Notes under the pieces: generated by a model
The model's database searches: none
Seen by the model: the letters and a program-made list of their open reading frames with translations, nothing else
Told to the model about the DNA's origin: nothing
Source: Rhizoctonia solani
Taxonomy: Eukaryota > Basidiomycota > Agaricomycetes > Cantharellales > Ceratobasidiaceae
Reading direction: 5' to 3'
Length of the DNA: 64,000 nucleotides
Assembly: GCF_016906535.1 (NCBI RefSeq)
Contig: NC_057379.1
Span: 310,001-374,000 of the forward strand
Made by a program: the position numbers and the translations under genes
Part shown: one piece after another, positions 1-11,255 of the stretch
Position numbering within the stretch: the first letter of the stretch is position 1
Layout: each line of letters starts with the position of its first letter

Positions 1-2647
1 TACTACGACTGACCAGCTAGAACCAGTGCTTATTCCTCTACTTATTCCGCCATTTAGAACAAATGTCCTTACACCTACTGAGCATTGTCGGGCGACCATA
101 AGTGTGGACCAAAGACGGGAACGACGATCCAGACAAAATCAAGGAGAGGCGTGTTTGGCCATGTTAAAGCTCTTTGATAAGCGCCAAACTTTGTTTGTAC
201 AACTCACGATTCTATCCTGGCATCAGAGTTATTGTTTTATGTTGAGATGATCCTTGGCTCTTGAATAACTCTTCTGCGCATGTTCTAGGCCTCAATATTT
301 CCCATATCTCACTCTCGTACAGGCTTAATTTGTATATTCCCAAAAGCCGAGTACTACACGGACTCTTTATCAATGAAACGCGGAACTCCTTGGTTATCTA
401 AGGGGTGATATCTTTTCGGTTCTAGTCCGTAAACAGCATTCCACGCACATACAGTACCAATCTGGCGTAATGATCCTCATTTCCCGATGGTTGCGACTTA
501 AACATACAAATGGAATATCTGGTAGCTGCTTTCTCTTGGTCGTACTACACATTAGACTGTCCCCTTATGAAAGTGCCGAAGCATGGCACAGTGGTCCTGT
601 TCACGATTAAAACTACCACAACCTTGATTGTATACCATGGCCACGGTTTTTCACTCGAGGACAAGGGTCGAGTTTCCCGACACTGGCGTATAGTATAGCC
701 ACCCTTCATCATCTCTTGTACTATGGTTGGGGAGCAGCATACTATGATGTCTCTATGCGGCTTTGAGGGCTATCAGTAATCGACTTGTCTTCCACAATAC
801 ACCAATCGATGCTCCCACTACAAGTGTCTATTTCAAACTGGGCACTTCAGGGTTGTAGATATAGAGCACAGACCTGCACGCCATTCATATTCGCCAGAAC
901 ATTCATAGTACTCTGATACCAAAAAGCGTGAGCCCTATTGAGTTCAAGTCTTATTCATTATGTCTTGAAATCATGGATTCTTTCCTTCCGGATCATCCTT
1001 CGTTCTCATGAACTCACAAACCAGCCTGTAGACCTTGTTCTGGTCATTGAACAATAAATACTGTAAAGAAAGGCTTAGCATATCACTCGGCTCCCTAATG
1101 TAGTATGTGAGGGGGGATATAAAACGGAACCATTGTCCTTGGCATATGCAGAGACAAGAAATTATTCAGATCGGAGATCGCCCTACTCTGAGCCCATGAA
1201 TTGATTGATGGCAGACATACCATTATTCTTCAGATACAAAGCTTGGATGCCCCGAAGGAAACGAGAGGGAAACCCCAATCTCGTACGTATTCGACATGCG
1301 GGTGTGGGCGGGCTCATAATAAAGGAGGTACCCCTGATCATAAATATTCGCGCTTTCGTTCTTGTTAACACGCCTCAGCATTTTCCCTCTTTTAGTATGC
1401 AACCAATACCATGCGACTGGCTTTTGTGTATTATATCCGCGGCATCACAGCCTTACATCCAATCAATCCTCAAAAATCGAGGAAGGAAATGGTAGTGAGG
1501 AATACATCAATACTGATTACAAGCAGGGCTCTAATATCGAAAAGACAGCTAGTTGAAACTTCATACTGGAACCTGAGGGCTTGCTCGATTATACGGAAGG
1601 TCGTGTGTGAAGAAATGCAAGGTATACATGTCATTCCAAGTATGCAAGTCACAGTATGTGAAATTATTCCCGCGCGCAATCGCCCGATGAAGGGCAGTCG
1701 AGCGATCGCCGATGTTCTCTTGCTGTCGTGCATACTTGACGATTTATATGAATCCTGAGGGAATAACAGTTCACACGCCTTGTGCCTCGAGTGCGGTTTG
1801 AAGATCGGAAATGGAACTTGCTAATGCAAATACGTGCACACTAATTCATACCAAGCATGATTCCTCGGAGACGAGCACAGAAGGCTCCACCCCACAGAGC
1901 TTACGTATCCCAGCCGTATCTCAGTTCACTAGTCACTCATACACCCCGGGTGAGAACCTTTTGAACTCGAACATGGGGAAGCATGACATCCAACAGCGTA
2001 AAGCTTCCGTTTTATTCCGATTTGGATGGGCTTGCTAGGCTTCACTCTCCATCTACGTGAGGAAAAGCGTATGTTAAATTAGTTGTTTATGCTCGTGTGA
2101 CGTTCAGTTTATAATTGAATACATATTATTCATCTTCAACGCAGTTTGGATCAATCCCTTCCCATCAATTCCCTAAGGTGACAAGGCGTTGATTACGTGA
2201 GCGAAGAACGCCCCAGATGGCCCCACAATTGACGAGCGCAGACCTTATTGCCTTTCTGGGACGATCATTCATTTGAGCACTCTTAGTTATATGCTACCTA
2301 AACCATTCAATTCCGCCTCCCTGATCTTACTTCTGCTTCGGACTTGAGACAAAAACGTCTAAAGAGCTGACATTCTCGACAAACACTGGCTTGGTATGGC
2401 AGCTGCGCACATCTAAGTGTCCGACAGACCGAGGTCACAAGACCGAACCATACAGGGCCGGGCGTAGTTTCCGACCCAAAACGGTACACAGTGTTGCGTC
2501 GTTCGAGAGGTCACCTGTCCGCAGAGTACCATATATAACCCAAGAATTCCCCATGCAGTCTCCTCCATTCTCTCCCCCTCCCCCCTCTAGTCCGTTCACG
2601 GTCTCGTTCTCCCACTCTCTCGCTTGACTCGGTTCATCCTTCCTATT
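1..2647. other. Gene-free stretch
   Basis: I find no open frame longer than about 115 codons, no recognisable domain, no splice-linked exon series and no repeat. A pyrimidine-rich stretch at about 2570-2640 lies directly before the small gene at 2648 and probably forms its promoter or 5' leader. Confidence 0.5.
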
Positions 2648-3097
2648 ATGTCCTCCCTTGGCTCCAACCAGTCTGTCGAGGTCAACGACTGCCTCTTCTG
2701 TTCCAACCACAAGCTCGAAGTCGTGAGTTTGATCGCGGATTGATTATCGTGTGACCTGAGATTGACTTGGTGGCTAGTGCCAGGAATGCGAGTTTGACGC
2801 TCGTGAAGACAACGACTTGACCTTTGGCGTATGTGCATTATGTTTAGTAGGCGATATGGTCTGCTAATGATTACAACATGCAGTTCGATCCCAATCCAAA
2901 CCGGGCGTCGCTTGAGCTTCCAGCATGGACAACCAACAAGGACGGAATGTAGGTGCCACCAATTGTATGATCATTCCACTATCTAATATATCTACAGCCT
3001 CCAATGCAAGAAGCACTCGAACATGGACTGCAGGCAGTGTTTCGGCTGGAAGAAGCAGATCCAGAAATTGCATTCTGCAGCTAAGAAGGCCAAGTAG
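2648..3097 (+). CDS. Small Cys/His (zinc-binding-like) protein, 96 aa, four exons
   Basis: Four exons join in frame: 2648-2722, 2778-2828, 2884-2948 and 2998-3097, each with GT-AG borders and 49-55 bp introns. The product is about 96 residues. It has Cys15 and Cys18 (CLFC), then CQEC just after intron 1, and in the last exon a C-x3-H-x4-C-x2-C cluster (CKKH, CRQC) followed by a lysine-rich tail. That gives eight possible zinc ligands in two groups, which suggests a small zinc-finger protein. I do not recognise a named family, and no function is assigned. The ATG at 2648 is the first in frame and follows a pyrimidine-rich leader. The exon series is the evidence for a real gene, since no exon alone is long. 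Confidence 0.72.
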
Positions 3098-3971
3098 ATT
3101 TAATTCTATAATTCGAACGTAGGTAGCACTCCTCTCTGATCTCTTTCCACAGCTGATAGTTTTGTGCCGATAGATCCGACCTGAGCATGCTGTCGAGTCC
3201 ATCGCCGGGCTCGCGCTTTTTTCTTTTTAAATATTAGCTACAGTAGTCGTTGGGGGGAGGAGCTTTGTTTATGTATGTATACTAGCGTCGAGCACGGAGT
3301 CCGAGGATGGGCTGGCGTGTCAATTCGTGTGTTTAGGGTCGGATGTACGATTAACTCAATTGTAACAAATTTATTTCACTTTATCCATGAAAAAGGTGAC
3401 GGAATAAGTACTCCAGTATTGATACATAAGTTATGTGCAGTTAACTTCAAGAATGGCGGTATCGGTGTTCTGTCCACACTGGCAATAAGACCATTGCCAA
3501 TGCGGGGTAATCACATCACGTCATAAGGCGGGGTAAGAACATCACCCAAAGTTCGCCGTGCGATACGTTTCAATTCCGGTCCAACTTGAAGAGACAGGTG
3601 GCGAGAAAGTCACTGACGGATACCTAAAACATGGGAATGCTTAGCGGTCGTCTGTAGGAAGGAGCTGTGAATCGCCTTGAAAATAAGCTCAATATAGGAA
3701 GTGGGGGATACGGCTTTTCACGTTACCAGCTTGGTTATAAATTACATACCTGTTATCTTGATAAGTCCCGTGTATACATACATATGATTTTAGGGAAAAA
3801 GACAAATAGCTCTGTGACCTCAAAATTCCGATCGATGCATGATCCATAAGAATCCACTATAACCCACTGGTATAATAGATAGTTCCCGAATCCACAATTA
3901 GGAAAAATAGCGTGCTGGGTAGACCATTCCTGGGCCCGAGCCAGACAATAAAAAAGAGCTTGCTCCAAAGA
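3098..3971. other. Intergenic stretch
   Basis: This is AT-rich sequence after the small zinc-finger-like gene and after the 3' end of the first RBR gene, so the two genes converge here. I see no coding series, RNA gene or repeat. Confidence 0.5.
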
Positions 3972-5364
3972 TTAACGGCGTACGGGTAATACTAGTCGTC
4001 GAAGCTTGCTCGTTAATGTCTTCGCGGTCGCTGTCAACCCACTACGATCATGGAGAGGTAGGGGCGGAGCAATTCGATCAAGCGTACGATACATTGTTCG
4101 AGGCAGGACTGTTCCAGGGATATTTGTCACTGGGGTGTTTGTCTGAGGGACATTCGGCCCCAGATTGCTTGCGATTGAACTAGCCTCCACATAGTGCGAA
4201 CAATCGGAGTGATGAAAGTATTTTCCTTGTTGGAGGATAGTAGTAAAATCTGCCGAGCACTCCCAGCAGCTGTGTACTTTCAACTTAGTAATCGATTTGA
4301 AGGCAGAAATGTGTGAGGCAACTTACAACTGATAGCCACAGCGACACACCACATGGCCAGATACAGGGTTATTTTCGATCTAATATATAGGGAAAATTCA
4401 TCACAAATATTCACAAATGAAATTTAAATAGAGACGCACTGGAAGTCCACAAGTTGCATTCGGACAGCGTGTACAGTACGTCGCAGCCGACTCCTCCTCG
4501 TCTTGTTCCTCAATCTGAGAAAGTACCTTACCGGTGGAGCGCCTACACATGAGACAGTTTCCCCAAGGCTCCCCATGCGCGAAACAAGATTGCGCATGGC
4601 AGTAATCGCATGTTACAGTAGGGCCTTGGACATATCTTAGTCGACCCGACTCGCATTTCAAAATACGGACACTAGCATACCTGATTTCGCTGTGTGAACC
4701 TGACCTTCATTGCATTGCGGGCACGGATACCATACATAAATCGTACATTTTTGAGTTATTATATCATTGAACCTATCAACGGGGTCAATTTATGAAGGAA
4801 TGATATAGCATAAATGTAACCCACTCACCGACCCAAACATTCCATATCCGTTTCAATATATTTAATAGCCTCTTCGTATTTTAGCACCGCCCCACATCCC
4901 ATACTCGGACAAACCACCTTTGTCAGACCTTCCGCCATTACAGCCTGCACCACATATTTCCCAAGACACGACCTGCAGATCAAGCGTTCATGCTTGCAAG
5001 AAGAGGATGGTCGCAGTAAATCCCTAGGTTTGAACTCAGCAAGGCATATCGCACAAACCGGTCGAGGCGGAAGCGGTTTTCGATCCAAGTCTTTGTTGGT
5101 TTGTCGGTATATATTTGTAGCCGCGTGGGACTTTTGTGTATCTACTATTGGTCCTAGTAGCTTCGGACGTGCTTTATTCATGCGCTTGGGCCTGTAAGTG
5201 TTCTGGCCAAAATACGTCACTTTTGAACGAGACAGCAGCACCTCATCCGGAGTCAGAATCCGTTCCGTGGCTGGTGAAGGCTTGAACGGATTCAATGATA
5301 TGGTACAGTACTCGTCCCCTAACCCGTTCCCCGCCTCTGTTGGACCAGAGTAGTACCAGGACAT
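3972..5364 (-). CDS. RBR (RING1-IBR-RING2) protein, copy 1, catalytic Cys replaced
   Basis: RBR proteins are E3 ubiquitin ligases that receive ubiquitin on a RING2 cysteine. Five exons on the minus strand are supported by matching splice sites in three neighbouring paralogues. The first exon carries an N-terminal region conserved with copy 2 (MSWYYSGP, YCTISLNPF) and RING1, starting CAIC near residue 104 and followed by CKHE, CRSC and CPSMGC. A short exon gives YVWYPCPQC, then come the IBR cysteines (CDYC, HAQSCF, RCPNATCG), and the last exons give RING2 (CRCGYQFCWEC) and a basic tail. Where the other copies have GCDHM, this one reads VSGHV, so the catalytic Cys is Ser. I chose ATG 5364 because the frame upstream has only TTG. 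It is probably expressed but inactive as a ligase; that part is inference. Confidence 0.8.
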
Positions 5365-6435
5365 GAGAAAAAATATCAACGAGTGGGCCAAGGGTTCTTG
5401 TCGGCAGTATCATCGAGTCTTATCGATAATTTGCCGAACCTGTAGGATGCCGGATTGAGAAGCTGCACATGGATTTCGCTTTCTTGTGATAGAGGCTGGT
5501 TTATGTGGATGCCCAATGAGGAATATTTGGTTTCGCCGAGGCAGGCGCCGGGACGGAATCGTCTCGGCGGGCAATTAGAGTGTTTCCTCCATATGTACAG
5601 TAACAGAGAAATATTGTTATATCCAAGTCTGGAGTTTATCCAGTTGCATTGTAGGACAGGGTGTTCTCAGTATCACTTACACAGGTGGAACGAGGGACGC
5701 AAGGCTCAGTTTCTGGCTGTATATGCGTAATTTCATTGGTTCGTGAGGCCCCGAGTATGTTGAAGTATATTTTTTCTGGTCGACTGGAGTCCAATGATAT
5801 CTTAACATAGAGAATCCCGATTATAGAGTTTATTCACCATGAGGAGCGAATCCGTGCACTTTTCTTTACCTGGCATAACCATACTCCTGAGCTTGGAAGC
5901 AATCGCTGATCGCGGACTGATATACCGTCGACAGTATATATCGATCTGCGCCCTTCCTGATAGGCGGCATTTTGAGGGAGACGATCGAAAAATATTGTCG
6001 TAGCTACCTGTAGAACAGCAATCTGGGGCTGAACCGGTCAGTGCTAGCCTTCTTCGCACTTGCCAGTGTTTCTCACGAAAGGCGCTTTCACGCCGCCATG
6101 ACAAGTGAAATGATCATTGCGATTGGGTGATTGTGGTCTCGGAATCCGGCAGTTATATGGGCTGACAAAGCACATAAGCCCACCTCTATGAATAGCAGTA
6201 AATTTTGTCTCGCTGATTACTAGCTACGTCATAGCTTTACACCGGTTCACCTCAAAACATGGTTATACCTATGCATAATCCGGATGTATAAAATAGGTGA
6301 AGTAAGGTGTTCTCATTAAATGTACACTTCCACATGAAGTTCATCTAAAAACCGATGCTATACAACTGTCAAGAAGGATATGAAAAACACCTTTGTGATA
6401 AATCCAAGTAGCAGACGGGACTCAAAAGCTTCGAC
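5365..6435. other. Intergenic stretch between RBR copies 1 and 2
   Basis: This holds the upstream region of RBR copy 1 and the 3' flank of RBR copy 2. I see no convincing coding frame, RNA gene or repeat. Confidence 0.5.
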
Positions 6436-7314
6436 CTAATCATCTTGGCGACTCATACGCGATATCAATCTCACAATCTTTCTTTTCAAACACCTCGCAG
6501 GGGTTGCATTCTCGGGGAGTAGAAACGGAGGTAAAGCTGATGAAGGCGGAGGTGGAGACGGAGGTTGGCGTAGGCCTGGATTTGGGGGTGGCCGAATATG
6601 GGCACGGGTATAACCACGAACAAGAGCAAGATTTTGGACCGATGGAGAAAGGGGTATTTTCGACCTCGGCAGGGGCGATGGGAATGGCGATGGAGGTGGC
6701 GATGGCGACGGTGATGGCACTGAGGACGTCGAAGACAGTGGCGATGGTGGTAGCACTGAGGATGTTGACGACAGTGGCGACGGCGACCGTGGAATGTGGC
6801 AAATCAGAGGAAGCCCACATGTAATAGAGCTCCCAGATGTAACCGAGCTCTCATATCCAGTCGCAGTCGAAGCAGCTTCCACATAATGAGAACAATCTGT
6901 GTCATGAAAATGTCTTCCCTGTTGAAAAATCGCTGCATAATCTGCCGAACACTCCCAACAACTAGTGAATCGGATTTTTAGCACCCGATTGAAGGTAAAG
7001 ATGCAAATGGCTACCCACAATTCATAACTACAGTAGCACCTCATATGATCACACCCAGAAATCTTCTCAATCTATAGGCAGAGGACCAATATTTAAACAC
7101 AATAAATCAAGATCCAATGGACACGCACCGGAAGACCACAACTTGGGTTCGGACAACGTTTATAGTGCGCCGCAATGTAATCATCGTTAACTTGATCATC
7201 GTTTTGAGGAGGTTCTTCGGTAGTGTCATCTTCGCATATGGCGCATTGGTCCCAAAGCTCCCCGTGTGTAAAACAAGTCTGTGCGCGACAGTATTCACAA
7301 TTTACAATAGGCCC
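6436..7314 (-). CDS. RBR protein, copy 2, 3' half (IBR, RING2, proline-rich tail)
   Basis: This is the downstream half of the gene whose start lies at 15742. The first exon here opens with GPIVNCEYC and holds the IBR cysteines up to RCPNPSCGLP. A short exon then gives IEKISGCDHMRC with the RING2 catalytic Cys intact. The last exon gives FCWECSADY, a His/Cys pair (HDTDCSHY) and a tail of about 130 residues rich in Pro and Ser with an imperfect repeat of the type PLSSTSSV. Introns sit at the same places as in the other three copies. The Plavaka element 7317-15010 lies directly before the IBR exon. The acceptor TAG|GG at 7312-7316 (minus strand) remains usable, so the gene could still be spliced across a 7.7-kb intron. 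Otherwise it is a disrupted gene. Confidence 0.72.
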
Positions 7315-7316
7315 TA

Positions 7317-7335
7317 CTCAGCAAAAACGGTGGGT
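7317..7335 (+). repeat. Left terminal inverted repeat of the Plavaka element
   Basis: CTCAGCAAAAACGGTGGGT matches the reverse complement of 14992-15010 at 17 of 19 positions. TA at 7315-7316 precedes it. Further in, at 7339-7354, is the CATTATACC block that recurs in direct orientation near the right end. Confidence 0.85.
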
Positions 7336-7614
7336 CACATTATACCGGGGGGTGGTTCAAGGTTTCATGAACCCTTATTTCAGTTCATTGAGCAGATCAT
7401 TTGACCCACTAAATCACCCAAAATGAAACCGGTTCATCTGTAGTACAAATGGACATTAGGGTTAAAAATGCTATAAACATGATTAAATCTTAATCAGAGC
7501 TACCGGTAGGGGCAATAGGATGTATTCAACACGTATCACGGTAAGTAACAGCAGGAAAGTAACAGCAGGAAAGAAAAAACACGATTAAAAATAACAGCAG
7601 TGTAGAAGAACCGA

Positions 7615-10600
7615 TCAAAGTGACGCAGTGGAGGACCCTCCAGTTCGGCCGCTACCGACAACCCGCCAGTAAGACAGTAGAAGAAAAGTGAAGTAGTTGT
7701 AAAATTCGTTCAGCAGGTGACGGGTATTGGTGAGCGCGAGGCATGACGAGACGGGAGGACGAGTGAATGGTGAGGAGAAGTCGGGAGCGAGATGACAAGC
7801 CAGCTTGAGACAGCCGAGTGGCAGAACGAGTGAGGCATAGGACGCGCCGTAGTACATCGGCGTCGTACTAAACAAGGAGTGACCGGAAGAATTGTTTGTC
7901 GTAAAGGATTCAAAAACGTCGAGGTAGACGAGCGGACCATCGTACAAATGCGCGAAGTCCTGGGGCAAAGCAAAGATAACGCGGACCCGGCCAGCGCGGA
8001 AGCCTGCCAGGAGGTTCGGTTAACGTCAAGTACAAAACGAAAAAAGTGCCATACGTACGCTTCAGCCCAGAACAAGAACGGTCAGCGGCGAACAAGACCG
8101 TATCAAACACACCAGCCTTCGAGACTCGGCCGGCGGCATCTCGAGTCGGGGGATGTGCTCGAATTACATCGCGCGGGCAGGGTTGGCTAGGCGCAAATGG
8201 CAGAGGATAGTGTCCGAGTACGGCTTTGTGCCAGACGGGGAAGCGATGAGAGGGAACTAGGAGGGGAGGCTCTGAGGGGGAGGTGGTGGCCGATAGAAAA
8301 CGTTGAAGTGACCGGATGAATTCGGGAGCACCGTATGACGAAGCAATCACGCGGGCGGCTACGTTCGGGACAGTTGGACGCCTAGCAATGGAAGTCATCG
8401 GTCGGGGATAGTATATCTCCGATGCGGCCGGCACTTCCGATCTGTCCGTTGGAATCTCGACCCCATCCTCCAGCTCGTCCTCGCTGTCGTAAGGGTCTTC
8501 CTCGTCCTCGCTCCCATCTTCACCCTCTGCCTGGCCAGTGTCTTGCCCATCCTCGTCGTCGTCGAAGTCGAATTCTCGAATATCTTGGATTCCTACTGGC
8601 CCGCCATAGTACTCCTCCAGGTACACTCGTTGGATCTCGAGCGCCTCGAGGCGCCGAACGTACTGGACCATTTGGGGGAGCGGGTTTCGACGATTCGACA
8701 TACGCCATGGAATTTTGACGTATAAAATGTGTAAGTGCTCTGGTGTCTCGGTACTATAACCGTCTGGCGTACCAAGCTCACGTATATCATTCGTGTAGTG
8801 CCCCAACACATGCAACTTTGGTATCCGATCGAATCCACCATCGCCCACGACAATCCCCAGCCTCTTGTCCTTCTTATTGACAAGAACGTCCTTGTACTTG
8901 TGGAATGCCGCAAGTGCCTCGTCCATTCGACTGAGTTCGACTTCGGTCAGCTGCGCGCCGTGTGCTAAATAAGAGAAATCGAGGAGAGCGCGAACAAGCC
9001 GAACAAAGTCAGGGGGAGCTTTGGCATCGACAATGATAGGTAAGAACTGCCTCATCATGTCTCTCGACTCCCGCCCTGCCCAGATCTTGACTCTCGTCAC
9101 CCCCTTGTTGAAGTGTCGCAGACCTTGGGCCGCCGGCATAACCACGAATCGACGGTTGAACTCCACAGTCCCTAGTAAGTCCTCGACCCAATCCCGAATG
9201 TGCTCGAACATGCCCTTATAAAGCTGATGGAGTAGGTCCGGAACGAGTGCTCTCCCAACATCGAGCTCAGGGAAACCGTCCCAGAACGGAGCGACCGGTT
9301 TCAAACCCAGTCGCTGTAACATCCCCACGTCCTCGGTCAGCCTGTACCCCCGTAATGCCTGGCGCGCCTCCTCTTGGTTGCGCAGCGGCGCAGTCGGCCC
9401 TCCGCATCCGCGTCCATGCCATCGCTGCATACACTTGGGACATCCGTTCTGAGTCGTGCAAGCGATATCGTTCTGTTCGGGATAGTCGGCGACCCAGGCG
9501 GCAATTAATGGATAGATGTGCCGAAGACATCCATCGGCGCACCAAGCCAGCACGCCTTCGGATGACACTTTCTTTAGCGGTTTGAAGATTTCGTCGAGGG
9601 AGCGATGGAGCAAGTCGGCACGATATTGTTGACGGGAACTGTCGTCTGGGACATCGTCGAATGAATCAACCGGTAAGTATCCGATTATAATCATTGACCG
9701 TTTCGTTGGCTTTCGTCGAACTGCTTTGCTGATATTCCCTATCGAAAGGTATATTGGATGTGCCTTATCCCCGCGCGGGTTGTTTGTGAGTGTGGTCTCG
9801 TCCGACGCGATGATCAACGGTACAACTGTACCGTTTTTATTCTGCATATCGGACTTCAGCCTGTGAGTTTCGTTCTTTTCTTCTAGCATTTTTGCTTTGT
9901 CTTACCTGTACCTGCCACCACCAGTCTCCACTCCACATTTCATCGTAGACACGACACTTTCGGCTCTTCGACGTCCAATGACGCTCTGGCGCATAACGCA
10001 TACAACGCCTGAAGCGCCGTGCACCAATAAGCTCCCGGGTGACTTCGAGGACATCGCGCATATATAAGGTGTGTGGGCGTCTGTACCGACCCTTGCCACC
10101 AGGAACGTTGACCTCCATCCAATCTGGGCCCTTAGGTAATTGGTCGACGTCCCTGACGAGCGCGTCACTGGTTCCCCACACCTCCTTTCCCTTCCTCCTC
10201 CACTCCCGATACTAATCGACTCGTAAGTATCTCACGCCCGATATTCTATTTAGGTTACTCACGGCGGGCGCCTTTAACTGTCTAGTTCTCCCTCGGCCAG
10301 TTAACCCCGTGGTCATCATGACCTCGGCGGTTTCGAATAGATCCCGATCCCCCAGTTTTCCACAGGCGTCCAAGTATGTCCGTAAGTCTTCCTTTCCCGT
10401 CTGTCGCGTACTCATTGCCATCCCAGCCGTCCTGACAGGGAATCGCTCGACAAACACGCCATCCTTGGTGTACCCGTTGACAGCGCCTCCAGCAAGAACG
10501 GGGTCGGAATTAGAGTCAGGGGTGTGGTCAGGGCCGGGATATGGTAGAGCGTTAGGGTGTCGAGACAGTCCAGCAATCGGTAAGGCAGTTTCGTCGATTC

Positions 10601-10901
10601 GGGCATGTTTTGCAGGAGCTGGGCGGTCCATTACATCGGTTGCTGGTGAGTCGACCTCGTATTCCCTCTTCCGCTTTTGACCAACCTTCCCCTTCACCGC
10701 ACACTCATGTCTAGCGTGACAGAGGGCATAGAGCGACACATGTCGGTTGCGGTCCCCTTCCGAACCGAATTCGGATCCACAGTAAGGGCAAGTTACTCGA
10801 GAGACGTCGGAAGGCTCGGTCCCGTTAGCTTCTTCAAGATGGGAAGCTCTCGCCGCTGCACGGCGTATAGCTCGTGCGTACATCGTACCTCCGCGGGCCA
10901 T
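7615..10901 (-). CDS. Plavaka transposase
   Basis: The product moves the element that carries it. The first exon, from ATG 10901, has a C2H2-like zinc finger (CPYCGSEFGSEGDRNRH, then CHARHEC) and a basic segment. The middle exons hold the block ending DEMWSGDWWWQVQ, followed by the long exon starting near 9889. That exon contains the signature parts SDETTL, GDKAHPIYLSIGNI and IIGYLPV, a CPKC site, LVPDLLHQLYKG, and HVLGHYTNDIR near its end. An acidic linker follows at about 8450-8560, and then a variable C-terminal part. The last exon runs to 7615 with FAHLYDGPLVYLDVF, a motif typical of these proteins. Size and order fit full-length Plavaka transposases. I see no stop or frameshift inside the core. 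Exact borders of the small exons are not settled. Confidence 0.85.
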
Positions 10902-11255
10902 CGTTAGGGGTTCAGGATTCGCGCAGGCTGAAGTTTACTCGAAGGCAAGTTGGGGTGCGTGCTTCCGGTCAATGTTGGGACTTATGATCAGCCTTACTGT
11001 GCGCTCACTTGCTTCCATATTAGCCCGCAGCAGTCTGTTGACCGGAGCTCCATGGCGTGGAATAAACCGGGAGCAGTATGGGGTCGGTCAAAAGCGCACT
11101 AGGTACGCATCAACGCCTTGTTTCTCGGTCAGCGCTAACTCTGGTTTATTTGATTTCCCGTCGATTCCTGCTTTTTCCTGCACCGCCCGTATCCTCGCCT
11201 GACGCCCCCGGCACACAAAAAGTCTTAGTCTCCACCGACATGATCAGACTGTGGC

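Noticed and set aside
1205..1758. Overlapping frames of 96 and 115 codons on the plus strand and 87 codons on the minus strand
   Set aside because: No codon pattern, splice context or family similarity supports any of them.
6504..6824. A 106-codon plus-strand frame rich in Gly, Met and Val
   Set aside because: It is the antisense of the proline-rich tail of RBR copy 2, whose RING2 exons fix the coding strand.
8422..9585. Plus-strand frames of up to 112 codons opposite the transposase
   Set aside because: They mirror the G+C-rich coding strand of the transposase and have no features of their own.
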